From contig NZ_LT670849.1 of NCBI RefSeq assembly GCF_900142985.1, forward strand, positions 3,844,001 to 3,908,000: a stretch of DNA of 64,000 nt, written 5' to 3'. This stretch comes from Bradyrhizobium erythrophlei (GTDB lineage: Bacteria > Pseudomonadota > Alphaproteobacteria > Rhizobiales > Xanthobacteraceae). Below the pieces are notes generated by a model. That model ran no database searches, had not been told where the DNA came from, and saw only the letters and a program-made list of their open reading frames with translations. This document shows, piece by piece, positions 1 to 7,704 of this stretch. A program made the translations under genes and the position numbers. Numbering within the stretch: the stretch's first letter is position 1; the number at the start of each line of letters is the position of its first letter.

Positions 1-1922
1 CGGCAGTCTTCGCACATCTTGATGACGTCCAGCCTCTCTGACGAAGCGCTGTACATCCAGTGCTTGCCTTCGAGCTTTGCCACCACGCGCTCGATGCTGC
101 TTTTGACACCGAATGGTTTGCCGCACCGGATGCAGCAGAACGGCTCTTCCTCCTTGAGGATGCGAGCGGGGGCTCTTGAGGCACCAAAATCAATCCGGGG
201 TAACAACGTAATGACCTTTTCGGGACAGGTCGCCCGGCAGAGGCCGCACTGCACGCAGGCGTCCTCGACAAATCGGAGCACCGGCCGGTCTGGATCGTCG
301 CGCAAGGCGCCGGTCGGACATGCTGACACACAGGACAAGCACAACGTGCAATTGCCCACATCGATCTCGACCGCCCCGAATGGAGCTCCTTCGGGCAGTG
401 CAATCACATCGACAGGAGCCGGAGCGGAACGGTGCAATTCGCTGAGGGCAAAGCGAAGCACGTCGCGCTTTTTTCCAACCGTGCGGAAGCTTGCCAGTCG
501 CGGCGCCGGCGCGAGTGGCGGAATCGTACGAAGTGCGTCAAGCAGGCCGTCCGGGTCATCCGTTTCGATTGCTGCGATACGGTTCCCTCCAAAGCCAAGT
601 CCGACGAGGATCGGATCCGCCACCGCTATCGTCCGCGAGAGGCCGGAGACGTCGTGACGCGGCTTCGCCCGCAGCAGGAAGCGCATAGCCGAAGTGCCGT
701 AAGCGAAGGCGGCGATGACCGCTTCCAGCCCGACCTGAGTGACCTCGTTGATCGCAAATGGCAACACATTTGCCGGTAGCCCGTCGCCAAACCGGGCCAG
801 TGCGTCAATCAGCGGCGCGCCGTGCTTCTCATCGTGAAACAGCACGACGGCTCGTTCACCGCCGGCGTCGCGAAACGCGATCAGCATCGAGCGGAGTTGG
901 CGTACGAGCACGTCCTCCGGCGGCAGGGCATAGGATGCAGCCCCAGTGGGGCAAGCGGCTGCGCATTGGCCACAGCCCGCGCAGATATTCGCATCGATCG
1001 CGACATGGTCTCCTGCGGCGCTGATCGCGCCGGCCGGACATAGGTCGAGACATCGGGTGCAACCTGTCCGGTGGGACCGCGAGTGCGCGCATAACTTGGG
1101 TTCAAAATTGATGTAGCGCGGCTTCTCAAAGGTGCCGACGAGATCGCGGGCCTTGAGGACGGCCTGTAACACCGCCGCAGGATTGGCCGGATCCGCCCGC
1201 AGATAACCATCGCGTAGATCAGCGGCAGAAAACAGGGCGGCGCCGCCCGTTAAATCGAGAACGATGTCGCAATTCGAGCGGGCGTTGTTGCGGGATGGCC
1301 CGAAGGTCAAGACTTGGCGCGAGGACGGAGCGGCCTCGGCGAAATCATCGACTGTGATCTCGAATGCGCCGAGATGGCCTTTGGCGCTCCTTACCTTGCC
1401 CTTTGCCACCGGAAATTCAGCTCTGCTTGGGGGCGCAATCGAGGCGGGCGGCTCGATGAGCACAGTAACATCTAGATGGTCCTTGAGCAGGTTGGCGGCC
1501 TCAACCGCGGCCTCGTCTCGGCCGCAGATGAGAATGACGCCGCCGCTTTGAAGCTCAGCCGAGGGTGTCGGAGGGACTGGCTCGGCGGCGGCCGCCAGCA
1601 GCGCTGCCATCTTTGGTCCCGATTGTTTTGCCTCACTCGACCAGCCGGCGGTCTCGCGAATGTTGCCAAACTGTATTGGGTTCTTGCGGCCAATCTCGGC
1701 AGCGACATCCGTGAACAGGATTGCCTGCTGGGTACATCCTACCGTCAGAGGGCCATCTTCGGAGGCGATCGTCTTGAAGCGATCAAGCTCAGCACCACAG
1801 AGATGGGTCGCTGACGTGGTATCGAGACCACAACCCCGGCCGACCGCATCTGCGTCAAGCGGCATCGTGCCTTCACAAGAGCAGATGAGCAGCCGTCGCG
1901 CGGGATCAGGTGTTGAGGTCAC
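1..1922 (-). CDS. Multi-cluster 4Fe-4S binding protein of a formate-dehydrogenase accessory locus (3' end beyond the window)
   Basis: Reading the minus strand from a GTG at 1922 gives an open frame of about 640 codons that runs off position 1, so the C-terminus is missing. Near the N-terminus is LICSCEGTMPL. Ferredoxin-type motifs follow: CTRCLDLCP, CAGCGQCAAACP, CTLCLSCVSACP and CVQCGLCRATCP, then a CIRCGKP motif and MCEDC at the window edge. This is enough for several 4Fe-4S clusters. Proteins of this build occur beside formate dehydrogenase genes in Bradyrhizobium, where electron transfer or sulfur/cluster handling during assembly is presumed. An AGAGG lies about 11 bases before the GTG. 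The gene diverges from the DUF6352-like gene across about 106 bp. The precise role is inferred. Confidence 0.85.
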   Translation of the reverse strand, partial: MTSTPDPARRLLICSCEGTMPLDADAVGRGCGLDTTSATHLCGAELDRFKTIASEDGPLTVGCTQQAILFTDVAAEIGRKNPIQFGNIRETAGWSSEAKQSGPKMAALLAAAAEPVPPTPSAELQSGGVILICGRDEAAVEAANLLKDHLDVTVLIEPPASIAPPSRAEFPVAKGKVRSAKGHLGAFEITVDDFAEAAPSSRQVLTFGPSRNNARSNCDIVLDLTGGAALFSAADLRDGYLRADPANPAAVLQAVLKARDLVGTFEKPRYINFEPKLCAHSRSHRTGCTRCLDLCPAGAISAAGDHVAIDANICAGCGQCAAACPTGAASYALPPEDVLVRQLRSMLIAFRDAGGERAVVLFHDEKHGAPLIDALARFGDGLPANVLPFAINEVTQVGLEAVIAAFAYGTSAMRFLLRAKPRHDVSGLSRTIAVADPILVGLGFGGNRIAAIETDDPDGLLDALRTIPPLAPAPRLASFRTVGKKRDVLRFALSELHRSAPAPVDVIALPEGAPFGAVEIDVGNCTLCLSCVSACPTGALRDDPDRPVLRFVEDACVQCGLCRATCPEKVITLLPRIDFGASRAPARILKEEEPFCCIRCGKPFGVKSSIERVVAKLEGKHWMYSASSERLDVIKMCEDC

Positions 1923-2028
1923 GATTGCTAGTAGCCTCTTTGTATAGTCCGGGGCCGCTGGCCCGGAACTCGCCAGAAGTATATACTGTCAAAAGCACGA
2001 TGCCGAGACGCTTGACAGGTAGCGACAA

Positions 2029-3042
2029 ATGGCGACTTCGCGCGATTTCTGGCTGTCTTGCGGGCATCATCTGCTCGACCGCAACGCCGCGGGTCGTTTG
2101 CTGGTAACGGATGAGTTCTTGAAGGCGTATCTGGCCCGCCCGGAGCTGGTGCCGCCGCCGGAGGCATGTGCTGAGGAGCAGGCCCTGCATCGCGCACTGC
2201 TGCGCGAACCGAGGCTGCCGGTTGCGGCCGCGCGGATTGCGGCGATAGACGACGTTGACGCACGCCAGAACTGGCAGACGATGATCGCCTGGCGCGATCA
2301 GCTTCTCGCGCACGATTGTCTGGAGGCGGCCTATCTTGCGATTGCCCGACGCAACATCCACTTCCCACAGATCCTTGTCTGTCAATTGGTTCAGGTCATT
2401 CTGCGTAATGCGTTAGACGGTTCCGACGACGTTTTCGTGCTGCGCGCGGCTGAAATGCTCTTCCGGCCGCAAAAACTCATATTCCAGGATGCGTCGGTCG
2501 TCGCGGTCGACGAAGAGACGGAGGCCGTTTGCGTACAGCATCCGGCGTTGCCGCTGTTATCGTTGCTGGGATTGCAGACCGCTACCGGAGTCGAACTCCT
2601 GAGCGAAGCAACATCAGAAAGCTATTGGGAACGAAGCGACCGTTTCGACATGGCGCTCGATCTCTCGCCAGGTGGGCGTGGCCTGACCGCGCTTTGCGAC
2701 GTCATCTCTCGCTGGCTGGCTCATCTGCTCGCCATTGATGTGGTAGTCGAGCCAGTGGCAGAAATGCAGAATTTGCCATGGAATTGGTACGTCGGACTGA
2801 GCTCGGAAGCGACGCATATCGGAGACGCCATTTGGCGAGGAGACTTAGTGACCGACGCTATGCGTGCGGAATTGATCGGCCTGCTGCGACTGTTGTTCCG
2901 TGATCTGGAGGATGTGATCGAGAATGTGAGGGGCGAGCCGGTGCACTTGCTGCTGGCAATGACGACTGAGGAGATACTCCGGATAAAGCCACAAAATCTT
3001 CTGACTGGATTGCCGGTTCGCGATATGGAGGCCGTGAATTGA
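2029..3042 (+). CDS. Conserved protein of the formate dehydrogenase locus (probable DUF6352)
   Basis: A 337-residue soluble protein beginning MATSRDFWLSCGHHLLD, with conserved blocks around ILRNALDGSDDVFVLRAAE, SYWERSDRFDMALDL, WYVGLSSEATHIGDAIW and ends with RIKPQNLLTGLPVRDMEAV. I recognise this pattern as a family (DUF6352, named from memory) found in formate dehydrogenase clusters of rhizobia, next to DUF3305, DUF3306 and a TorD chaperone. No catalytic motif or membrane segment is evident. It is the first gene of a tightly packed operon: its stop overlaps the start of the next gene by four bases. The biochemical function is unknown; a part in dehydrogenase maturation is inferred only from context. 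Confidence 0.8.
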   Translation: MATSRDFWLSCGHHLLDRNAAGRLLVTDEFLKAYLARPELVPPPEACAEEQALHRALLREPRLPVAAARIAAIDDVDARQNWQTMIAWRDQLLAHDCLEAAYLAIARRNIHFPQILVCQLVQVILRNALDGSDDVFVLRAAEMLFRPQKLIFQDASVVAVDEETEAVCVQHPALPLLSLLGLQTATGVELLSEATSESYWERSDRFDMALDLSPGGRGLTALCDVISRWLAHLLAIDVVVEPVAEMQNLPWNWYVGLSSEATHIGDAIWRGDLVTDAMRAELIGLLRLLFRDLEDVIENVRGEPVHLLLAMTTEEILRIKPQNLLTGLPVRDMEAVN

Positions 3043-3542
3043 TATCGACTGCTCTGATACGAATTCCCGTTGGCGTCGTGATCGAGCGGCGAAAGGCGAA
3101 AAGTGCATGGGCCGACGTTCTGTGGCGGCCAGTGTCCGCATTTGCGGGAACGCCAGTGGCAGCGCCCTGGACGCCGCTAGGTGCCGATGACGAAGTAACA
3201 CTGTTCTATGCGGGTGAAGCCGTGATCGAATTGCATCGGACCGAGACCACGAATTATCGTGAGAACCTCGCGTCGGGTGTGCCGAGTCTATGGGTTAACA
3301 TGCGTCCGACCACGTCTGAACTTCCGTACGAATTGCTGGCGGTCACGGCAGATCCGGCAGAGGGGGAAGCGTTCACCGATGCCGGTAGCAATCTGGTCGA
3401 AGCGGTACCGATGCCCTTAGAAATCGTCGACATCGTCAACCGATTCGTCGCCACCCATCATGTAGAGCGCCCTTTCGTCAAACGGCAACGCGATCGACAA
3501 GAATCTCCCTCTTCAAAATCGGATAGGGACAGCCAGCGATGA
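3039..3542 (+). CDS. DUF3305 domain protein
   Basis: A 167-residue protein whose start is a TTG overlapping the stop of the preceding gene, giving MISTALIRIPVGVVIERRKAKSAWADVLWRPVSAF. The N-terminal VGVVIERRKAKSAWADVLWRPV stretch and the central FYAGEAVIELHRTETTNYRENLASGVPSLWV are the features I recognise from DUF3305, a family of unknown function. It is nearly always paired with DUF3306 and with formate dehydrogenase genes. No signal peptide or membrane segment is seen. Its last codons overlap the DUF3306 start by four bases, so the two are very likely translationally coupled. Confidence 0.8.
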   Translation: MISTALIRIPVGVVIERRKAKSAWADVLWRPVSAFAGTPVAAPWTPLGADDEVTLFYAGEAVIELHRTETTNYRENLASGVPSLWVNMRPTTSELPYELLAVTADPAEGEAFTDAGSNLVEAVPMPLEIVDIVNRFVATHHVERPFVKRQRDRQESPSSKSDRDSQR

Positions 3543-4138
3543 GCGAACAGGAAAACCCGTTGTCGCGCTGGACGCGGTTAAAGCATGCGGCGAAAGTCCA
3601 GGAAGAAATTGAGGCGACTTCGGCTGGCTCTGAGGCGATGGCAGTGCCCGAAGCGCCATTTGATCCCGCAAGCCTGCCCTCAATTGAGTCAATTGCGGGG
3701 GATACCGACATAATTGCTTTTTTGAGTAAAGGCGTGCCGGCTGACTTGACTCGGGCGGCCTTGCGAAAGGTATGGACCAGCGATCCTGCCATTCGAGATT
3801 TCATCGGAATTGCGGAGAACCAGTGGGATTTCAATGATCCCAACGCAATTCCGGGCTTCGGCCCTTTGATCCCAACGGAAAGTGGCGTTGATGTTCTTGC
3901 TCAAATCTCCAGCAGGCTACAGCCTCGTGCGGATCAAGGTTTGACGCCCGTGGAACCGACGGTCGCTTCGAACGAGAATGTTGATGTAGCCGATCGGCAG
4001 TTCGTCATCACCAATCCAGCTCTCGTCAGGTCCGGCGCAACGCCTAACGAAATGCCTGCTCCCGCGGAAGGTGAGAATACATTGACAAATAATGAGGTGC
4101 GAAAAGCCCAGCGTCATGGCAGTGCCCTCCCGCGTTGA
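3539..4138 (+). CDS. DUF3306 domain protein
   Basis: A 199-residue protein beginning MSEQENPLSRWTRLKHA, the typical 'FLSRWSRRK' opening of DUF3306. The middle contains FDPASLPSIESIAGDTDI and FLSKGVPADLTRAALRKVWTSDPAIRDFIGIAENQWDFN, which is the conserved core. The C-terminal third is low-complexity and polar. There is no membrane segment or cofactor motif. It overlaps DUF3305 upstream and the TorD-like gene downstream by four bases each, which makes one transcriptional and translational unit. The function is unknown; co-occurrence with molybdenum or tungsten formate dehydrogenases suggests an assembly role. Confidence 0.82.
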   Translation: MSEQENPLSRWTRLKHAAKVQEEIEATSAGSEAMAVPEAPFDPASLPSIESIAGDTDIIAFLSKGVPADLTRAALRKVWTSDPAIRDFIGIAENQWDFNDPNAIPGFGPLIPTESGVDVLAQISSRLQPRADQGLTPVEPTVASNENVDVADRQFVITNPALVRSGATPNEMPAPAEGENTLTNNEVRKAQRHGSALPR

Positions 4139-4794
4139 GGTTCGGTTTGAGCCGTGGTTATTCTTTGGAAAGATTGAGAACCGCAGTGGATGCATCTTCG
4201 CGGAATTTACCCGGACGCAGCATCGATGAGGTCGACAGAGCGCGTGCACGGGAATACGCGTTGTTGGCGACTTTGCTTTCCCATAGTCCCGACGCGCAAC
4301 TGCTGTCTGGTTTGGCTGGCCTGCATATCGATAACAGCCCGATCGGGCTGGCTCATGCCGCGTTGGCCGAGGCGGCCCGGCAAGCCACTGAGGAAAGTGT
4401 TGCGCACGAGTACGTGGCGCTATTTGGCGGACTGGAGGGCTGCGCCTTGTTGCCGTATGCCTCGCACTATTTGGCGGACACACTGTACGGCCGCCCTTTG
4501 GCTCGGATACGGGAGATGCTCCAACCTCTTGGCGTCGAGAAGGCGCCCGAGCGAATCGAGCCGGAAGACCATGCCAGCTTTCTCTGTGAGGTAATGGCAG
4601 GATTGGTCGGCGGGGACATTTTTGCGCCGGACGGCGCTGACCGAATCTTCTTCGAGGAGCATCTTGCGTCTTGGATCAGACGCTTTTTCGTCGATCTCGA
4701 AGGGACAAAAAGCGCGAGTTTCTACAGATCTGTCGGGATTCTCGGCCGGACCTTCATTGATGTCGAAACACACGCTTTTACGCTGTCCGGCTGA
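4135..4794 (+). CDS. TorD/DmsD-family cytoplasmic chaperone
   Basis: A 219-residue all-helical protein with the pattern ARAREYALLATLLSHSPDAQLL near the N-terminus, VAHEYVALFGG in the centre and EPEDHASFLCEVMAGLVGG followed by FFEEHLASWIRRFFVDLE. These are hallmarks of TorD/DmsD/NarJ chaperones, which bind Tat signal peptides of molybdoenzymes and hold them until cofactor loading. The start used is a TTG overlapping the previous stop (ATGA-type coupling); a later in-frame start cannot be excluded. Its presence implies a Tat-exported formate dehydrogenase as client, but no such subunit is encoded in this window. Confidence 0.83.
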   Translation: MRFGLSRGYSLERLRTAVDASSRNLPGRSIDEVDRARAREYALLATLLSHSPDAQLLSGLAGLHIDNSPIGLAHAALAEAARQATEESVAHEYVALFGGLEGCALLPYASHYLADTLYGRPLARIREMLQPLGVEKAPERIEPEDHASFLCEVMAGLVGGDIFAPDGADRIFFEEHLASWIRRFFVDLEGTKSASFYRSVGILGRTFIDVETHAFTLSG

Positions 4795-4870
4795 ACACGT
4801 ATTCTTGTCCGGTGGGGGAAGGTCTCGGGTCGAAAAAGTATGATAATGAACTATCCTTGAGGATTTTCGT

Positions 4871-5002
4871 ATGCGCGCATTCGTTTTTGCTTGCCTGGTG
4901 TTGGCGGGTATCGCGGTTGGCTCCGCCGCCATCCTGATTGAAATGGTACAGCAATCTTCTTCGACGGCATTTGCCGAGCCGAGCGCGCGGGTGCCAACCT
5001 AG
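4871..5002 (+). CDS. Small single-span membrane peptide, 43 aa
   Basis: ATG at 4871 preceded by a GAGG about ten bases upstream opens a 43-residue frame: MRAFVFACLVLAGIAVGSAA, then a polar tail ending ARVPT. It has one N-terminal hydrophobic helix or signal anchor and a short periplasmic tail. It lies 76 bp after the TorD-like gene on the same strand. Peptides of similar size and design sit near formate dehydrogenase genes in rhizobia, so a link to that enzyme is plausible, but I cannot name the family. Confidence 0.55.
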   Translation: MRAFVFACLVLAGIAVGSAAILIEMVQQSSSTAFAEPSARVPT

Positions 5003-5062
5003 ATTACGTGAAGGGCCCATTAGGCCAGAGGACTTTACCCAAATTGGAAACGGAGGCTTTGA

Positions 5063-5287
5063 ATGACCCGTTCCTTAATCATTGTTTTCGCCATTTTAGC
5101 TGTGATTGTTGGCGGCGAGCTATTGAGCCCACGGCCCGATGCCCTTGAAGAAGCCACCGCGGCGATGCCTTCTTTGGAGGAGTTGCATTCGATGGCGGGC
5201 GTCCACCAACTCCCACTCCAGGACATCGAGGATCAGTCGCTGATGTACCCCACGGCACCGAACGAAGAAGCGCGGCCGAAGCCGTGA
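5063..5287 (+). CDS. Small membrane-anchored hypothetical protein, 74 aa
   Basis: MTRSLIIVFAILAVIVGGELL forms one N-terminal membrane segment, followed by an acidic soluble tail of about 50 residues with no cysteines. A good ribosome site, GGAGG, stands seven bases before the ATG. It follows the 43-residue peptide by 60 bp and is the last gene of the formate-dehydrogenase accessory module before the sequence turns gene-poor. No family is recognised. The tail could face the periplasm. Confidence 0.55.
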   Translation: MTRSLIIVFAILAVIVGGELLSPRPDALEEATAAMPSLEELHSMAGVHQLPLQDIEDQSLMYPTAPNEEARPKP

Positions 5288-5751
5288 ATTCAAACGTCTG
5301 TTGTAAGGATTACGAAATTTGCGACTTCCAAGCCTACGTGGTGTCTGCCAACCTGCGGGGCTTCTCAAGCCGCTGCTTAAAATAGCAATTTGAGATGGTT
5401 GCGGGTCCGCGATTTGAACGTAGCACTCGGCATTACCGGGAAAGTCGGCCGCGGTTTTAGGCCACCGGCTTTTCCCAGTTTGGGCGACCATTCTGAAACT
5501 CCTTGAAAAACAATGAGGCGTTTCTTGCCCAAACAGTTTCGTAAGCCAATGAATTCATTGGCTTGTCTCGCTTCCCTAGGGAGCGCCAGCGAACTCAGGC
5601 ACTTAGGCAGCCATCAGCCGCGTTCGTTGAATAATGGTTGAATAAGACGCTGGTGAACAGCGGCGAACGCTTGGGGAATTTGCTGCCGACATTAGCAGAC
5701 TAGCCTCGGCGCGATGCCTCATTGTGGCTGGCGCATTCGCGAAAAATCTTC
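5288..5751. other. Gene-poor stretch after the formate-dehydrogenase accessory module
   Basis: I see no well-supported gene here. On the minus strand an ATG at 5491 has a good AAGGAG ribosome site and opens a frame beginning MVAQTGKSRWPKTAADFPGN. That frame runs into antisense of the 74-residue gene and resembles no family I know, so it is probably a remnant. The stretch also holds a perfect 22-bp palindrome, listed separately. Confidence 0.4.
5543..5564. repeat. Perfect 22-bp palindrome
   Basis: Two 11-base arms, AAGCCAATGAA and TTCATTGGCTT, meet with no spacer and no mismatch. There is no T-tract, so it is not a classical terminator. It sits at the transition between the formate-dehydrogenase accessory genes and the decayed region, so it could be a protein-binding site or a recombination scar. 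No second copy was noticed in the window. Confidence 0.6.
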
Positions 5752-6234
5752 TCATCGCCCTTGGTGTCCGGAAATATTCAAACCGCCGCTGACGTGCGCT
5801 GTCGTACGCGAGCGCCCTCGGATCTTCGCATTGACGTTGCTCGTCGCACAGCCAACTCTCGTCCTGTCGAGCTTTGTGCGAATAGGAGGGCCACGTGATC
5901 CACGGTCTGGGTCAGCTTTATTGATGACTGCTTCCAGTCGTTCGGAGGGCGTCCTCGAAGACGCAAGTCCCTCCCGAATCTCATGGGGGATCTGGATGCC
6001 CGACGACTCGAGGCTTGCAAGGAGCGCTTGGGCGGTTCCCTTTATCCGTCGCATGGCCCGCTTCGATTGGGCTTCCAGCTCGGCAGCCTTCTCGGCGCGC
6101 CGTTCGGCGTCGGCCTGAAGATAGGAGATTTCCGCCGGGATCTGCTTCTGTCGTCGCGAGCACGAATTGTCCCCTTGGTCGAACGTCACGCTCGATGATT
6201 CGTCTTGGAACCGCAACGAGATAAGCTGCGACAT
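5752..6234 (-). CDS. Hypothetical coiled-coil ORF, probably a degraded gene
   Basis: From a Met at 6234 the frame reads MSQLISLRFQDESSS, then a convincing charged coiled coil (EISYLQADAERRAEKAAELE, followed by RAMRRIKGTAQALLASLESS) and a helix with IPHEIREGLASSRTPSERLE. The last 45 residues are arginine-rich and look like out-of-frame reading. The coiled-coil core looks like real protein, but there is no clear ribosome site and the upstream codons overlap the SRAP remnant. I do not recognise a family. It may be the surviving middle of a regulatory or DNA-binding protein. Confidence 0.3.
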   Translation of the reverse strand: MSQLISLRFQDESSSVTFDQGDNSCSRRQKQIPAEISYLQADAERRAEKAAELEAQSKRAMRRIKGTAQALLASLESSGIQIPHEIREGLASSRTPSERLEAVINKADPDRGSRGPPIRTKLDRTRVGCATSNVNAKIRGRSRTTAHVSGGLNISGHQGR

Positions 6235-6266
6235 GCTCGCGGCAGCCAGTTTGGCGCTAGCATGCC

Positions 6267-6426
6267 TCAAGCCGCCATCTTGTCTTCCTTGTCCGCGCCC
6301 CACATGACGATCTTCAGCGCGTCGTTAACCAGCGGGCGCTGCAGCGCATTTGCCTCGTCCCAAGAGGCACGCATCCAGACGTCGCGCTCTTCGTCATTGG
6401 TCAGGATCACCGAGCTAAGGGAAGCT
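6267..6426 (-). pseudogene. C-terminal remnant of an SRAP-domain (YedK/HMCES-like) gene
   Basis: The minus strand encodes [20 protein letters not shown] then [15 protein letters not shown], closing with a stop at 6267-6269. This matches the last 45 or so residues of rhizobial SOS-response-associated peptidases (SRAP), proteins that crosslink to abasic sites in single-stranded DNA. The catalytic N-terminal Cys2 and the rest of the domain are absent. Upstream of the conserved part the frame loses similarity and merges into the 3' end of the neighbouring glutathione-transferase gene. It is a truncated relic. Confidence 0.6.
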
Positions 6427-6479
6427 AAGAATTCTTCCTGTCTACAAATTGTGCCCGTTTCGAAGGCCCGCCTGCGTTT

Positions 6480-7442
6480 TTATAGAATCGACATGAACGC
6501 AAGCTCCGGTCCGATCGGAACGATGCCGGATGGATTCAAATTGCGGTGGCTCTGATAGTAGTGGCGCTTGATGTGCCCAAGGTTGACAGTCGCGGCGACG
6601 CCCTCGATCCGAAAAAGGGTGCGCATATAGTCAGAAAGACCCGGATAGTCGGCAATTCTCCGGATGTTGCATTTGAAATGGCCGACGTAGACGGGATCAA
6701 ACCGGATCAGCGTCGTGAACAGCCGCCAATCGGCCTCCGTGATTTCGTCACCTGTTAGAAAGCGCCGGGATGACAGGCGATCCTCGAGCCAATCCAGTGT
6801 CTCGAAAAGCGGGCCGACGGCCTCCTCATAGGCTTCCTGCGTCGTTGCAAAACCGGCCCGGTAGACGCCGTTGTTGACCGTCGCATAGATGCGCGCATTC
6901 AAGTCGTCGATTTCGGTCCTGAGCGCCTCGGGATAATAGTCGCCTACTTTAGCGCCGATACCGTCGAAGGCACAGTTGAACATGCGAATGATTTCGGACG
7001 ACTCGTTATTCACGATCGTACCCGTCGTCTTGTCCCATAGAACCGGAACTGTGACACGGCCCGAATAGGTCGGATCCGACCTCGTGTAAACCTCGTGCAG
7101 ATAGTGTGCGCCGCCGATAGGATCGGAAACCACGCCATCGCCTGCGGCGAAGCTCCAGCCCTGCTCGGCCATGAGCCAATGCACAACTGAGACATCGATA
7201 AATGGCGTAAGCCCCTTCAGCGCGCGAAAGATCAGGGTCCGATGCGCCCAGGGGCAGGCCAGCGAAACATAGAGATGATAGCGCCCGGGCTCGGCCTTAT
7301 ATCCGCCGGACCCTGTCGGGCCGGGCGCACCGTCAGTGGTAATCCAACTGCGAAAAGCGCTGTCCTGACGCACGAAACGTCCGCCGCTGGCAGAGGTATC
7401 GTACCACTGATCGTGCCACCGACCGTCAATAAGCAATCCCAT
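6480..7442 (-). CDS. yqjG: Glutathionyl-hydroquinone reductase (Xi-class glutathione S-transferase)
   Basis: A 320-residue protein matching the YqjG/EcmB family, which uses glutathione to reduce glutathionyl-hydroquinones and helps detoxify quinones and chlorinated aromatics. The N-terminal DGRWHDQWYDT block and the thioredoxin-fold motif SLACPWAHR, with catalytic Cys near residue 63, are diagnostic. The C-terminal helical domain contains the ITEADWRLFTTLIRFDPVYVGHFKCN block. The length is normal. An alpha/beta hydrolase on the same strand lies upstream (7705-8643), separated from this gene by an aldehyde dehydrogenase relic. This fits an aromatic or xenobiotic metabolism setting. Confidence 0.93.
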   Translation of the reverse strand: MGLLIDGRWHDQWYDTSASGGRFVRQDSAFRSWITTDGAPGPTGSGGYKAEPGRYHLYVSLACPWAHRTLIFRALKGLTPFIDVSVVHWLMAEQGWSFAAGDGVVSDPIGGAHYLHEVYTRSDPTYSGRVTVPVLWDKTTGTIVNNESSEIIRMFNCAFDGIGAKVGDYYPEALRTEIDDLNARIYATVNNGVYRAGFATTQEAYEEAVGPLFETLDWLEDRLSSRRFLTGDEITEADWRLFTTLIRFDPVYVGHFKCNIRRIADYPGLSDYMRTLFRIEGVAATVNLGHIKRHYYQSHRNLNPSGIVPIGPELAFMSIL

Positions 7443-7477
7443 TTCATTCTCCTTCCAGATCGTCGGCGAGGCATACT

Positions 7478-7692
7478 GCGCCTACTGCGGCGGGCCCGGA
7501 TGGTGCGACGTTGACGACTTTACGAATAGTGTCCTTCGCGAGTGCGATCGACCCCTTCTCATTCTCGACGCGTAGGACGCGACAGGACCGATTAGTTCTT
7601 GCGAGATCGGAGTCCCTTGTCGGTGCCGATCAGAATGGTCGGTTCGATGTAGATACCGGGCCGGTGGGTCTCTATTCGCTCTCGCGCTGGGA
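7478..7692 (-). pseudogene. Frameshifted aldehyde dehydrogenase relic
   Basis: Three reading frames of the minus strand carry consecutive pieces of one aldehyde dehydrogenase C-terminal region. The first is RPGIYIEPTILIGTDKGLRS, like the family's 'GYFVEPTI' block. The second is ISQELIGPVASY, like 'EEIFGPVAPV'. The third is LRVENEKGSIALAKDTIRK, like 'ENEEEAIALANDT'. The frames change within a few bases of each block, and the catalytic Cys/Glu region is gone. It lies between the glutathione transferase and the alpha/beta hydrolase and is best read as a decayed NAD(P)-dependent aldehyde dehydrogenase gene. Confidence 0.65.
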
Positions 7693-7704
7693 TTGCGGCA
7701 GCAC

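Noticed and set aside
19..657. 212-residue plus-strand ORF at the left edge
   Set aside because: The minus strand in this interval encodes Cys-rich ferredoxin motifs in one continuous frame; the plus ORF is Ser/Arg-rich noise.
5120..5491. Minus-strand ORF with a good ribosome site (MVAQTGKSRWPKTAADFPGN...)
   Set aside because: It runs fully antisense through a plausible small gene and its second half is Arg-rich shadow; kept only as a possible remnant in the note on this stretch.
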